Assembly (NCBI GenBank): GCA_963715895.1
Contig: OY970284.1
Coordinates: 2,356,001 to 2,420,000 of the forward strand
DNA length: 64,000 bases
From: JADGNZ01 sp963715895
GTDB lineage: Bacteria > Acidobacteriota > Thermoanaerobaculia > Gp7-AA8
Direction: 5' to 3'
The position numbers and the translations under genes were made by a program. This document shows positions 1 through 8,772 of this stretch, piece by piece. The notes under the pieces were generated by a model. It was not told where the DNA came from and ran no database searches. It saw only the letters and a program-made list of their open reading frames with translations. The first letter of the stretch is position 1, and each line of letters opens with the position of its first letter.

Positions 1-168
1 GGGTCAGGCACCGGCGAGCACGCCCGTTTCCTGGCCTCGAAGGGATTCGACGTTACCGGCGTCGACTCGTCGCAGGCGATGCTGGAGAAGAGCCGTGCCG
101 GTGATGACGCCGGCGTCCGCTTTCTCGAAGGCGACCTGCGCGGACCGCGATCGTGGCCCTCGCCGTGA
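1..168 (+). pseudogene. Truncated class I SAM methyltransferase (left edge)
   Basis: The frame is open from the window edge and encodes 55 residues beginning GSGTGEHARFL. This is the glycine-rich SAM-binding loop of Rossmann-fold methyltransferases. It continues into VTGVDSS, where the acidic residue would bind the SAM ribose, and VRFLEGDLR, which resembles the next core strand. The frame stops at 166-168, before any catalytic or substrate-binding part, and at about 140-150 the sequence turns into Gly/Arg repeats. Only the SAM-binding half remains. Whether this is a true deletion or an assembly join cannot be told from the sequence. The substrate is unknown. Confidence 0.6.
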
Positions 169-316
169 CGGCGGTGGCGGTGGACGTGGTGGATCCGATC
201 GCGGCCCGCGTCGCGACTCCGGTCCCCGTCACGAAGGCGGCCCGTGCTTCAACGACGAGGGCGGTTCATCCGATGCGCCGAAGACGGGCGGTGGGGATGA
301 GGGTGGGAACTCGTAG
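143..316 (+). pseudogene. Gly/Arg-rich C-terminal tail of an RNA-binding-type protein
   Basis: A second frame, offset by one base from the methyltransferase fragment, encodes an RGG-like tail with two copies of DRGPRRD, runs of glycine, and a final SSDAPKTGGGDEGGNS-type acidic and glycine-rich end. Such tails close bacterial RRM-type RNA-binding proteins and DEAD-box helicases. No RNP motif or helicase domain is visible upstream, so only the tail survives, joined to unrelated methyltransferase sequence. A good terminator follows at 342-366, consistent with the natural end of a gene. Confidence 0.45.
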
Positions 317-341
317 CTCTATACTAATCTACGTATTTGAG

Positions 342-366
342 AACGCCGCCTTCGGGCGTTTTTTTT
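342..366 (+). terminator. Rho-independent terminator
   Basis: AACGCC (342-347) pairs with GGCGTT (355-360) around a seven-base loop, followed directly by a run of eight T. It closes the Gly/Arg-rich reading frame. Confidence 0.8.
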
Positions 367-565
367 GGATTCGTTCGAACAGAACTTCGATGACTCTTTT
401 GAGCTCTCTCGTGGCTCGAAAATGCTCAAGTTGCCTCTCATGCGCTCCATTCGCACGATTTTTTTCTAAAAGATTCCAGGATTGACGGTAGGAATTCTTT
501 CACCATGTCACTCTCCTAATCAGAATCCCAATTTTGTGAATAGCTGACGAGTGGTGGGAGATTGC

Positions 566-1126
566 ATGTTTCGTCGATGCCTGGCGATGGTTGTCGTTAC
601 CTTGTCCTGTACCGGGGCCGCGTCAGCACAGTCGCTGGAGGCAACCGCGAGGAGCAGCTACCAAGGTGTGGCCGGACCATGGATCGCAAAATATATCGCG
701 GCGGCTCCCGGGACTGTGGCGCCTGAGCTCAGCGTGAGCAGTTGGCTGAACCGGCAACCGACCACGCTGCACAACCTGCGAAATCAGACCGTCCTCATTT
801 ATTTCTGGGCGAGATGGTGCGCCGCCTGCCCTGAAGGGCTGGCCAGGTTGCAACGGCTTGCGCGTACGTGGCATGCGCCGATCGAAATCATTACCGTTCG
901 TCTTTCCGATGACGATGTGCTGCCCGCGGACGCGGACAGGATCAGCACGACCCTGCCGGTTGCAGTCGATCGGGGAGCGACCGCCCGTGCATATGGAATC
1001 AAAGCCGTACCGGCGTGCGTGCTCATCGACCCCGAGGGACTGATCCGATTCGCTCATATTCGGCTTCCAACGGTCGCAGAGATCGACGCCGTGGCGGGTC
1101 TGCCACCTCGAGGCGTCGCGCCATGA
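566..1126 (+). CDS. Exported TlpA/ResA-like thioredoxin-fold protein
   Basis: A 186-aa protein with an N-terminal signal peptide (MFRRCLAMVVV...GAASA). The thioredoxin fold carries FWARWCAACPEG, with the CxxC pair at about residues 85 and 88, and a later VPACVLID that supplies the cis-proline. This is the layout of periplasmic or extracytoplasmic thiol-disulfide proteins of the TlpA/ResA family. The ATG at 566 is preferred over the GTG at 551 because GGTGGGAG lies at the right distance upstream. The next gene, 88 bases on, encodes a small eight-cysteine exported protein, a plausible redox client (inference). The specific substrate is unknown. Confidence 0.8.
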   Translation: MFRRCLAMVVVTLSCTGAASAQSLEATARSSYQGVAGPWIAKYIAAAPGTVAPELSVSSWLNRQPTTLHNLRNQTVLIYFWARWCAACPEGLARLQRLARTWHAPIEIITVRLSDDDVLPADADRISTTLPVAVDRGATARAYGIKAVPACVLIDPEGLIRFAHIRLPTVAEIDAVAGLPPRGVAP

Positions 1127-1214
1127 TTGCAAGGCGGCTTGAAGTCAATCTCGCGGGTGCTCATCAGGAGCACTTTGCGCTGTATCTATCTTCGAAAGAA
1201 AGAGGAGGTTCATC

Positions 1215-1556
1215 ATGCGCGTTAGAATCACGTTGTTCGTTCTTCTGATCCTTGTTGTTGCGTCAACAGTTCACGCCGGCTGCATCAAGTGCGACCAGAC
1301 CACCGGGTACATTTGTTACATGCGTACCGATGGTACGAAGTCCGGGTGCGATAACCCGTCGGACGCGGGTTGTGCCACATGGGGAACTTGCACGCATACC
1401 AGCGACGATTGCACCGATGACTGCGTCTATTCGCTTGGACAGGCCCAACCGATGAGCAACTCGATGGAAGTTGCCTCGGTTTCGATCACCTCACCGGCGC
1501 CGCAAGCGAAGCTGCTCCCGTCTCCGGCGCAATCAGCAGTTCGCGCAGCGATCTGA
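1215..1556 (+). CDS. Small exported eight-cysteine protein
   Basis: A 113-aa protein preceded by a strong ribosome-binding site (AGAGGAGG). Residues 1-21 form a clear signal peptide ending in VHA. The mature part starts GCIKC and holds eight cysteines at about 23, 26, 34, 45, 53, 59, 66 and 70, all in the first half. The second half is a low-complexity Ser/Pro/Ala tail. The even number and close spacing suggest four disulfides or a metal site. It is not recognised as a known family. Its place between a periplasmic thioredoxin and a surface-type protein suggests the three are exported together; the stop is one base before the next ATG. Confidence 0.7.
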   Translation: MRVRITLFVLLILVVASTVHAGCIKCDQTTGYICYMRTDGTKSGCDNPSDAGCATWGTCTHTSDDCTDDCVYSLGQAQPMSNSMEVASVSITSPAPQAKLLPSPAQSAVRAAI

Positions 1557-1557
1557 G

Positions 1558-3672
1558 ATGAGCATTCTCTCGTTGTGTGCGTTCGTGTTCATGACGCTGT
1601 CGGCTCCGGGCGGAGCCGACAGCACGATCGCTGATCCTTCGCGCGTCTGCTACGGGGTGCTGCGTGCTCCTCAGGCAAACTGCGGAACAAGCGCGGACAT
1701 GTCGGTTCGCGCACCAGAGCACCTCGGTCAGGGGGTGGTGGTCGTTGCGTCGAATTACGTCGCGTTCGACGTCGTCGAGCATTTCTCGAGCGATCTACCT
1801 CTCGATCTCCAGCATCTCAGACGCGTACCCGTTTCCGTGTCGATATTGGACGCCGAGCGCACCATGTCCGTGTTGCTCACAGTTCGCAACGCGAGCACGT
1901 CAAAGGTTCCTGACTGGATGGTTACGCTCTCACCGGACGAGCTTGCGGCCTCGAGCGCGATCATGGTCCCGGAAGGCACCTATGAGATGGTGATGTCGGC
2001 GCCGCATTATCGGACTGTCACCGTGGTCCTTGACACGAGTGCTGCGAAGCCGGCGCGCGCTACACTGGTGATGCGACGCGTTCCGGCGATTACTGGCCGA
2101 GTGCTGACATGGGCGGGCGCGCCTGCAAGCGAAGCGGCGATCCAGCCGTTGCCCGGCAAACGTCTTTGCATGACAAATGGGGCCGGCCTGTTCACGTGTG
2201 AAGCTGAAGACGAATGGCCATCGATGATTCAAATCAAGTTTCCGGGCGCTGGAACGAAGGTCGTCGCACTTGGTCCCAGTGCGCGCAACGTTCGCTTGGG
2301 GGATATTCGTCTTCAGCCTGCCATGGCGCTCCGTCTTGATATCGCCGCTCCGTCGAGCGTGAGGAGTGTTTCGGCGAGCGTTTTCCATGAGGGGGATGGG
2401 CTTCCCGTAGAGGTTGCCGCTCGTTCGGTGATCGTTCCCGCTTCCGAGCCGGTGGTTCTGTCCGGCCTGGAAGCTGGCCAGTATCGCCTCGTGATACGAG
2501 GCGAGCGGCCATTGCAGCAGTACTCCCGCCTGATTCGCGTCGCTGATCCTGAAACGAGTGAAAAGGTGGTTATTCATGAGTCGCAGTTGACTGTCAACGT
2601 CATCTCGGGCAGCAAGCGAGAATCAGGTGCCTCGGTAACGCTCAAGAGTCTTGCAGGCAAGTGGCGAGGCAACCTGACGGTCGACGACAAAGGCTTCGCG
2701 ATGGAACCACTTTGGCAGACCGGAGAGTTTTCGTTCGCGCTTCGTGCCAGAGATGCTGTCACCCCCACATTGGGGCATGGTTCGTTGGGTGATGATGAGT
2801 TGCTGCAGTGGACCTTCGAACTGCCGGCCGCACGGATCGAGGGAAAGGTTCTCGACGAAGAGGGCAGTGCGATCTCCGGCGCCACGATTGCGTTGACATC
2901 CGACGACGGCGACATGCAAAGCGCAATTCGCACCACGTCCGATTCAAACGGCTATTTCGTCTTCGACCACGTCCGCCCTGGTGCGCAGACTCTTAGCGCC
3001 AGCGCCGACGCATTCCTTCCCGGTGCGCCCGCCGTGTTTACGCTCTCTCAGACGGAGGCTGGTCATTTCGCTGAGCTCCGACTCCGAAAGGGCTCATCGA
3101 TTCGGGTTTCCGTCGTTGATCGGCATGGAGCTCCGTATCCCAAGGCGACGTTGTTCGAAGTGGTCGACAACGTGCTCGTGAGCACCCTGGAGACTAGCCA
3201 GTCTGGGGATGTCGACATCAAGATGCCTGAAAATGGCGGCTCGATTGTGCTGGTCGCCGTCCCGGCGTCCGGCTCGTTTGCTGTTCGGCGGGTCGGTGCC
3301 TTCGATCGCGATGCCGGATCAGTTCGGATCAATGTTTCCGACGGATCGTCCACGCTCGAAATTAAGAGCGAAACCGCCGATCACACACCGATTCGCGACG
3401 TTCACTTTCTGGTCCGGTACGATGGTGAGACCATTCCTTTCGAAGTCATGATGCGCTTGGCTCAATGGCACGTTCTCGAATTTCAAACCGGGACTGATGG
3501 CATCGGCACCATGTCAAATTTGCCGCCCGGGATGTACGAGCTCTGGCCGTACGCGAAGATGACCGATGTCGATACGTTGATGTCCGGTATGGATGTTCCG
3601 GCTCCGCTCCGGTTGGCATTGGGCGATGGGTTGACGGCGGCCACGATGACGTTTCGCAAAAAGGGCCGTTGA
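1558..3672 (+). CDS. Exported carboxypeptidase-regulatory-like domain protein
   Basis: A 704-aa protein. The ATG at 1558, one base after the previous stop, begins a signal peptide (MSILSLCAFVFMTLSAPGG) and is chosen over an upstream start that would give an arginine-rich leader. The body is a string of beta-sandwich modules of the CarboxypepD_reg type: around residues 420-500 it reads IEGKVLDEEGSAISGATI and later DSNGYFVFDHVRPG, the classic pattern of that fold, with weaker copies before and after. No catalytic domain is seen. Such proteins are usually surface or periplasmic adhesion or scaffold proteins; the ligand is unknown. It is probably co-transcribed with the cysteine-rich gene. Confidence 0.7.
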   Translation: MSILSLCAFVFMTLSAPGGADSTIADPSRVCYGVLRAPQANCGTSADMSVRAPEHLGQGVVVVASNYVAFDVVEHFSSDLPLDLQHLRRVPVSVSILDAERTMSVLLTVRNASTSKVPDWMVTLSPDELAASSAIMVPEGTYEMVMSAPHYRTVTVVLDTSAAKPARATLVMRRVPAITGRVLTWAGAPASEAAIQPLPGKRLCMTNGAGLFTCEAEDEWPSMIQIKFPGAGTKVVALGPSARNVRLGDIRLQPAMALRLDIAAPSSVRSVSASVFHEGDGLPVEVAARSVIVPASEPVVLSGLEAGQYRLVIRGERPLQQYSRLIRVADPETSEKVVIHESQLTVNVISGSKRESGASVTLKSLAGKWRGNLTVDDKGFAMEPLWQTGEFSFALRARDAVTPTLGHGSLGDDELLQWTFELPAARIEGKVLDEEGSAISGATIALTSDDGDMQSAIRTTSDSNGYFVFDHVRPGAQTLSASADAFLPGAPAVFTLSQTEAGHFAELRLRKGSSIRVSVVDRHGAPYPKATLFEVVDNVLVSTLETSQSGDVDIKMPENGGSIVLVAVPASGSFAVRRVGAFDRDAGSVRINVSDGSSTLEIKSETADHTPIRDVHFLVRYDGETIPFEVMMRLAQWHVLEFQTGTDGIGTMSNLPPGMYELWPYAKMTDVDTLMSGMDVPAPLRLALGDGLTAATMTFRKKGR

Positions 3673-3753
3673 CCGTGAGCCGTTTCCGTGGCCGGGTTGT
3701 GTGAGCGACACGACAACCCTTTGTGGTAAACATGCGCTCCTCGGAGGAAGCGC

Positions 3754-6700
3754 ATGAATCGTGTTTTGCGTCTGCTGCTCGTCACCTTTTCCCTGGTTTC
3801 CGCTGCCTACGGGGCAACACCGCCCAAGTCGACCTCACCTGCCCTGCCCGACGCCTCCATCCTGAAGGGGATGCAGTGGCGCGAGGTGGGGCCGTATCGC
3901 GGGGGGCGAGCGGATGCGGTGGTCGGGGTTGCCGATCAGCCGAACGTCTACTACTTCGGCTCGACCGGCGGCGGCGTCTGGAAGACCACCGACGGCGCGC
4001 AGACGTGGAAGGCGGTGTCGGACGGGTTCTTCGGCGGGACGATCGGTGCCGTTGCCGTGGCGCCGTCCGATCCGAGCGTCGTCTATGCCGGGACCGGCGA
4101 GGAGACCATCCGCGGCAATGTCTCACCCGGCGCGGGGATGTGGAAGTCGACCGACGCCGGCAAGAGCTGGACGCACATCGGGCTCGACGACTCGCAGCAG
4201 ATCGCCCGCATCCGCGTCCATCCGTCGAATCCCGATCTGCTCTACGTCGCCGCTCTCGGTCACGCCTTCGGGCCGAACGACATGCGCGGCATCTACCGTT
4301 CGAAAGACGGCGGCAAGAGCTGGGACCGCGTCCTCTTCGTCAACCGCGACTCCGGCGCGGTCGATCTGAACATGGACCCGTCGAACCCGCGCATCCTCTA
4401 CGCCGCCACCTGGCGTTTCCGTCGCGGCGCGTACTTTTTCGACAGCGGCGGGGAAGGGTCGGCGCTCTGGAAGTCGACCGACGGCGGCGATACCTGGAAA
4501 GAGCTGTCGCGCAACAAAGGCATGCCGAAGGGCACCCTTGGCATCATCGGCGTGAGCGTCTCGTCGTCGAACACGCAGAACGTCTACGCCATCGTCGAAG
4601 CGAAAGAAGGGGGCGTCTTCCGCTCGCGCGATGGCGGCGACACCTGGGCCAAGACCAGCGACCTGGCCGATCTTCGCCAGCGCGCCTGGTATTACTCCCG
4701 GATCTACGCCGATCCGAAGGATGAGGACACGGCCTACGTCGTCAACGTCCGCTTTCACAAGACCAAAGACGGCGGCCGGACCTGGAGCGCCATCAACACG
4801 CCGCACGGCGACAACCACGACCTCTGGATCGCGCCGAACGACCCCAGGCGGATGATCGAGGCCAACGACGGCGGCGTGAACGTCACCAGCGACGGCGGCG
4901 TGAACTGGACCAAGCAGGACAACCAGCCGACCGCGCAGTTCTACCGCGTCTCGGTCGATACCGACTTCCCCTACCGGCTCCTCGGACCGCAGCAGGACAA
5001 CACCGCCGTGCGTATCCGGCATCAGGGTGCCGGCGGCGGCATCGGGCCGCGCGATTGGGAAGAGACGGCAGGCGGCGAGAGCGGCTACATCGTCGCCGAT
5101 CCGAAGAACCCCGACATCGTCTACGGCGGCTCCTACGGCGGCCTGCTGACGGTTTACAACCACCGCACCGGCGAGGAGCGCGACGTCAATCCGTGGCCCG
5201 ACAACCCCATGGGCGCCGGCGCGGCCGACATCAAGCACCGCTTCCAGTGGAACTTCCCGATCTTCTTCTCGCCGAACGATCCGTCGAAGGTCTACGCGGC
5301 GTCGCAGTTCCTGATGGAGTCGACGAACGCCGGGCAGAGCTGGAAGGTGATCAGCCCCGATCTGACGCGCAACGACAAGACGAAGGAAGGTCCGAGCGGC
5401 GGGCCGATCACGAAGGACAACACCAGCGTCGAGTACTACGACACGATTTTTTATGGAGCAGAATCGCCGGTCGAGGCGGGTGTCCTCTGGATCGGATCCG
5501 ACGACGGCCTGGTGCACGTTTCCCGCGACGGCGGCGCGCATTGGGACGACGTCACGCCGCCGAAATCGATCATGCCCGAATGGATCATGATCAATGAGAT
5601 CGACGCCAGCCCGACCGACAAGGGCGTGGCCTACGTCGCGGCGACGAACTTCAAGTGGGACGACTTCCGTCCCTACCTGTACAAGACGGCCGACTACGGC
5701 AAGACGTGGACGAAGATCGTCGAAGGGATTCCGGCCAGCGAGTTCACCCGGGTCATCCGCGCCGATCCGAAGAAGCGCGGCCTGCTCTATGCCGGCACGG
5801 AGCGCGGTGTCTACGTTTCGTTCGACGACGGCGGGCACTGGCAGCCGCTGCAGTACAAGCTGCCGATCGTGCCGATCCACGATCTGCTCGTCCATGAGGA
5901 TGCGCTGATCGCCGCCACGCACGGCCGCGCGTTCTGGATGCTCGACGACCTCGAGCCGCTGCGCCAGATGACGCCGGAAATCGTCTCGAAGCCGGTACAC
6001 CTCTTCACGCCGGCGTTGACATGGCGGACGGGCGGCGGGGGCGGGCGTGGCGGTGGATTCGCGGGAACGAACCCGCCGAATGGCGCGGTCATCGATTACT
6101 ACATTCATGATCAGAAGACCGGCACGAAGGTCGCCATCGCCTTCCTCGGCGGCGACGGCAAGGTGATCCGCGAGTACACCGGCATGGTGCAGGCCGAGGC
6201 GGCCAAACCGCGGGAAGCCAGCGGGACAGCCGCGCCGTCTTCGACGGCGCAGGCGGAAGCCGAGCCGAAGGAAGCGGTCAAGTCCGAAGGAGATGCGGCC
6301 GAAGAAGAGGGTGGCGGTGAGGAGGGGGGACGGCGTGGCCGCGACTCCAGCAAGCTCACGGACGTCATCAACGGGCACAACCGCTTCGTCTGGAATCTGC
6401 GCACGGCCGAAGCGAAGCGCTTTCCCGGCCTGATCATGTGGGCCGGCGGCACGCTCGGACCGCGTGTACCGCCCGGCATGTATCAGGCACGCGTCACGGT
6501 GGGCGAGCATCCGGCGGTGACGGTGCCGTTCGAGGTGCGCCAGGACCCGCGCAGCACGTCGTCAACCGCCGATCTGAAAGCCCAGTTCGACTTCATCACC
6601 AGCGTTCACGAGAAACTCTCCGAGGTCAATGACGCGGTCACGCGGATCCGCGAAGTGCGCAAGCAGCTCATGGACGTGAAGAAGCGCGTCGCCGACAACA

Positions 6701-7005
6701 AGGCTGTCGTCGCCGCGGCGAACGATCTTGACAAGAAGATGACCGCGGTCGAAGAGGCGTTGTACCAGACCAGGAACAAGAGCTCGCAGGATCCGCTGAA
6801 TTATCCGATCCGTCTGAACGACAAGCTGGCCGGCGTCGGCGACTCGGCCGCATCCGGCCCCTACGCACCGACGTCGCAGCAGATCGCCGTGCGCGATGAG
6901 CTGGTGGCCAAGATCAACATCGAGCTGGCCAAGTTGAAGGCGATCTGGGACACCGATCTGCCGGCGTTCAACAAGCTGGCGGCGGGTACTCCAGTTGTGA
7001 AGTAA
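3754..7005 (+). CDS. Large exported Asp-box (BNR/VPS10-like) beta-propeller protein
   Basis: A 1,083-aa protein with a signal peptide (MNRVLRLLLVTFSLVSAAYG) and a good ribosome-binding site (TCGGAGGAAG). At least eleven Asp-box motifs of the form S/T-x-D-x-G-x-T/S-W are visible, for example WKTTDGAQTW, WKSTDAGKSW, YRSKDGGKSW and FRSRDGGDTW. They imply one or two beta-propellers across roughly residues 30-720. A Glu/Ala-rich linker follows, then an Ig-like segment and a C-terminal helical region. Families with this layout include VPS10/sortilin-like and glycosidase-like propellers, common in Acidobacteriota and Bacteroidota. No glycosidase catalytic set was identified, so enzyme activity is not claimed. 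Confidence 0.85.
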   Translation: MNRVLRLLLVTFSLVSAAYGATPPKSTSPALPDASILKGMQWREVGPYRGGRADAVVGVADQPNVYYFGSTGGGVWKTTDGAQTWKAVSDGFFGGTIGAVAVAPSDPSVVYAGTGEETIRGNVSPGAGMWKSTDAGKSWTHIGLDDSQQIARIRVHPSNPDLLYVAALGHAFGPNDMRGIYRSKDGGKSWDRVLFVNRDSGAVDLNMDPSNPRILYAATWRFRRGAYFFDSGGEGSALWKSTDGGDTWKELSRNKGMPKGTLGIIGVSVSSSNTQNVYAIVEAKEGGVFRSRDGGDTWAKTSDLADLRQRAWYYSRIYADPKDEDTAYVVNVRFHKTKDGGRTWSAINTPHGDNHDLWIAPNDPRRMIEANDGGVNVTSDGGVNWTKQDNQPTAQFYRVSVDTDFPYRLLGPQQDNTAVRIRHQGAGGGIGPRDWEETAGGESGYIVADPKNPDIVYGGSYGGLLTVYNHRTGEERDVNPWPDNPMGAGAADIKHRFQWNFPIFFSPNDPSKVYAASQFLMESTNAGQSWKVISPDLTRNDKTKEGPSGGPITKDNTSVEYYDTIFYGAESPVEAGVLWIGSDDGLVHVSRDGGAHWDDVTPPKSIMPEWIMINEIDASPTDKGVAYVAATNFKWDDFRPYLYKTADYGKTWTKIVEGIPASEFTRVIRADPKKRGLLYAGTERGVYVSFDDGGHWQPLQYKLPIVPIHDLLVHEDALIAATHGRAFWMLDDLEPLRQMTPEIVSKPVHLFTPALTWRTGGGGGRGGGFAGTNPPNGAVIDYYIHDQKTGTKVAIAFLGGDGKVIREYTGMVQAEAAKPREASGTAAPSSTAQAEAEPKEAVKSEGDAAEEEGGGEEGGRRGRDSSKLTDVINGHNRFVWNLRTAEAKRFPGLIMWAGGTLGPRVPPGMYQARVTVGEHPAVTVPFEVRQDPRSTSSTADLKAQFDFITSVHEKLSEVNDAVTRIREVRKQLMDVKKRVADNKAVVAAANDLDKKMTAVEEALYQTRNKSSQDPLNYPIRLNDKLAGVGDSAASGPYAPTSQQIAVRDELVAKINIELAKLKAIWDTDLPAFNKLAAGTPVVK

Positions 7006-7033
7006 TCGTCTCTATCTGCGTCCAATCTGCGTC

Positions 7034-7062
7034 ATCTGCGGATAACGTTTTTATCCGCAGAT
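7034..7062. terminator. Perfect 12-bp palindrome between convergent genes
   Basis: ATCTGCGGATAA (7034-7045) and its exact complement (7051-7062) flank a five-base loop. Further ATCTGCGT-type half-repeats lie on both sides (7023-7080), giving a near-palindrome of over 50 bases. It separates the convergent genes ending at 7005 and 7083, so a bidirectional terminator is likely. The repeat wording also suggests a dispersed genomic repeat. Confidence 0.6.
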
Positions 7063-7082
7063 GAACGCAGATGGAACGCAGA

Positions 7083-8129
7083 TCAGACTGCGATCCACGC
7101 GCCGCCCTTGGCGTTCGACATCCGCGCCGCGTCGAGCACGCGCTGTTGCGCGAGGCCGTCGTCGAACGTAGCGGCAATCGCCAGCGCACCGCGGTCACCG
7201 TTGTCGAGAGCTGCGACGAGGGCGCGGCCGAGGAGGTAGGTGCCGCTGCCGAAGGAGCCGCCGGCGGAGTTGCCTTTGCGATCGGAGCGGCCGGCGCTGG
7301 TGGCGACGGTGAACGGCTCGCCGCGCATGGCGGTCAGCAGCTCTTCGCCGACGAGGCGCATCGCTCCTTCTTCGCCGTGGATCGTGATGGTGCTTGGCTC
7401 GTCCGGTCCTGAGGCGACGCTGGAGAGCGTCATCGCCGCGAGGGCGCCGCCGGCGAAGCGGAGGTTGACGGAAGCGAAGTCGTCGGCTGTGACGGGCCGC
7501 GTGCCGTTCTCGAACGGGCGCTCAGCGATGATCGATTGCAACGTGGCTTGCACCGCCTCGATCTCCATGCCGAGGAAGCGAAGCGTGTCGATGAAGTGTG
7601 AGCCGACGGCGCCCCAGATCCCTCCGCCGCGATCGGCGTCGCTCCACCAGTTCCACTCCCTCGTTCGGTCCCCTCGGCCTGGACTTGCGTAGCGCACCTC
7701 GGCGTAACGAATTCCGCCGAGGTCGCTCATCCGCTCGCGCGCGGCGCGGAAGGCGGGGAGAAAGCGAAGCTCGTGATCGATCAGCGCGAGCTGATCGGGA
7801 TGCTTCCGCGCGGCGTCGACGAGTTGCGTTGCTTCGTCAACATGCAACGCCGTCGGCTTCTCGCAGAGCACATGCTTGCCGGCGTCGAGCGCGGCGGTGG
7901 CCATCTGCAGATGTTCCGAGGGAGGGGTGACGATGGTGACGAGATCGAGATCGGATTCGATCAGGGCATGCCAGTCGTCGAACGGCTTCACGTCGAGCTG
8001 ACCGGCGATGCGGCGTGTGCGCTCGGCATTGTGTCCGGCGATGGCGACGACCTCGAGGCCTGCCTCGCGAAATGCCGGGACCTGAACACGCGCTCCCCAT
8101 CCGGTGCCGATGATGCCAATGCGCGCCAT
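7083..8129 (-). CDS. Gfo/Idh/MocA-family oxidoreductase
   Basis: A 348-aa protein, the usual length for the family. The N-terminal Rossmann domain begins MARIGIIGTGWGARVQ with the NAD(P)-binding glycine pattern, and the family hallmark EKP occurs in GKHVLCEKPTALH near residue 95, where the lysine acts in catalysis. The C-terminal half is the alpha/beta substrate domain. Family members oxidise or reduce sugars, cyclitols or related alcohols with NAD(P); the substrate cannot be assigned. It starts ten bases after the end of a response-regulator gene on the same strand, so the two are probably co-transcribed. Confidence 0.9.
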   Translation of the reverse strand: MARIGIIGTGWGARVQVPAFREAGLEVVAIAGHNAERTRRIAGQLDVKPFDDWHALIESDLDLVTIVTPPSEHLQMATAALDAGKHVLCEKPTALHVDEATQLVDAARKHPDQLALIDHELRFLPAFRAARERMSDLGGIRYAEVRYASPGRGDRTREWNWWSDADRGGGIWGAVGSHFIDTLRFLGMEIEAVQATLQSIIAERPFENGTRPVTADDFASVNLRFAGGALAAMTLSSVASGPDEPSTITIHGEEGAMRLVGEELLTAMRGEPFTVATSAGRSDRKGNSAGGSFGSGTYLLGRALVAALDNGDRGALAIAATFDDGLAQQRVLDAARMSNAKGGAWIAV

Positions 8130-8138
8130 GCAGGCAGT

Positions 8139-8552
8139 CTAAGTCGCTCCCGCGGCCATCGGGGTGCCGAGTCCGCAGAAAAGGCCGACCATGTCGAGTA
8201 GCTCGGCGACGTGGCACGGCTTCTCCAGGATCACGGCCGGCTTGAGGTCCTCATCGCTCGGGTCGAGCTTGTAGGCGGAGATGATGATCACCGGCGAATC
8301 CTTGCGGCAACCGCGGAACCAGCGCAGCCATTCGCGGCCGTCCATGCGCGGCATGGACAGATCGAGGATGACCAGCATGATGTCGGGATGCTGCTCGACG
8401 AGCGGTATCGCTTCGAGCCCGTCGCCCGCGGTAAGGATCTGGAAGCCGTAGGGCAGAAGGAGATCGCGATACGAAGCGAGCGTTTGCGCATCGTCGTCGA
8501 TGACCAGCAGCTTGCGGAGTTTAAACGGCGTTCGCCGGGCTCGAATGCTCAC
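8139..8552 (-). CDS. Single-domain response regulator (receiver only)
   Basis: A 137-aa protein. The GTG start at 8552 is chosen for the GGAGAAC site just upstream and because the receiver begins soon after it. Receiver residues are all present: acidic pair D19-D20, phosphoacceptor D64 in LVILDLSMPRMDG, S92 and K111 in LEKPC. No output domain follows, so it would act like CheY or SpoF, signalling by protein contact. No kinase gene is nearby. It is followed ten bases later by the Gfo/Idh gene. Confidence 0.85.
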   Translation of the reverse strand: MSIRARRTPFKLRKLLVIDDDAQTLASYRDLLLPYGFQILTAGDGLEAIPLVEQHPDIMLVILDLSMPRMDGREWLRWFRGCRKDSPVIIISAYKLDPSDEDLKPAVILEKPCHVAELLDMVGLFCGLGTPMAAGAT

Positions 8553-8656
8553 CTGTTCTCCGTACGGGTCGTGAAACGTTGAGGTTCCGAAGTCGTGAAA
8601 GAGGGTTGCAAGGGGCGTACCGTGCGGGGCTGTGGGTTGGGCGCGTAGGTGGGCAC

Positions 8657-8750
8657 GTAGGTCGGACTCTCTAGTCCGACCGTGCTTGCGCGGACGGTGC
8701 GCGAGATACAGTTCTCCCAAGTACCGGTCGGACTAGAGAGTCCGACCTAC
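8657..8750. repeat. REPIN-like inverted pair of palindromes
   Basis: Two perfectly complementary 26-bp arms (8657-8682 and 8725-8750) flank a 42-bp spacer. Each arm is itself a hairpin: GTCGGACT, loop CTCT, AGTCCGAC in the left arm and the same stem with loop AGAG in the right. This is the form of REP doublets (REPINs) mobilised by RAYT transposases. No RAYT gene lies in the window. Confidence 0.75.
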
Positions 8751-8772
8751 GTTGAACCTACAATCTCCGCCA

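Noticed and set aside
4123..6510. 795-codon open frame antisense to the Asp-box protein
   Set aside because: High-GC third-position bias opens this frame. The product has no domain or start signal and is a shadow of the real gene.
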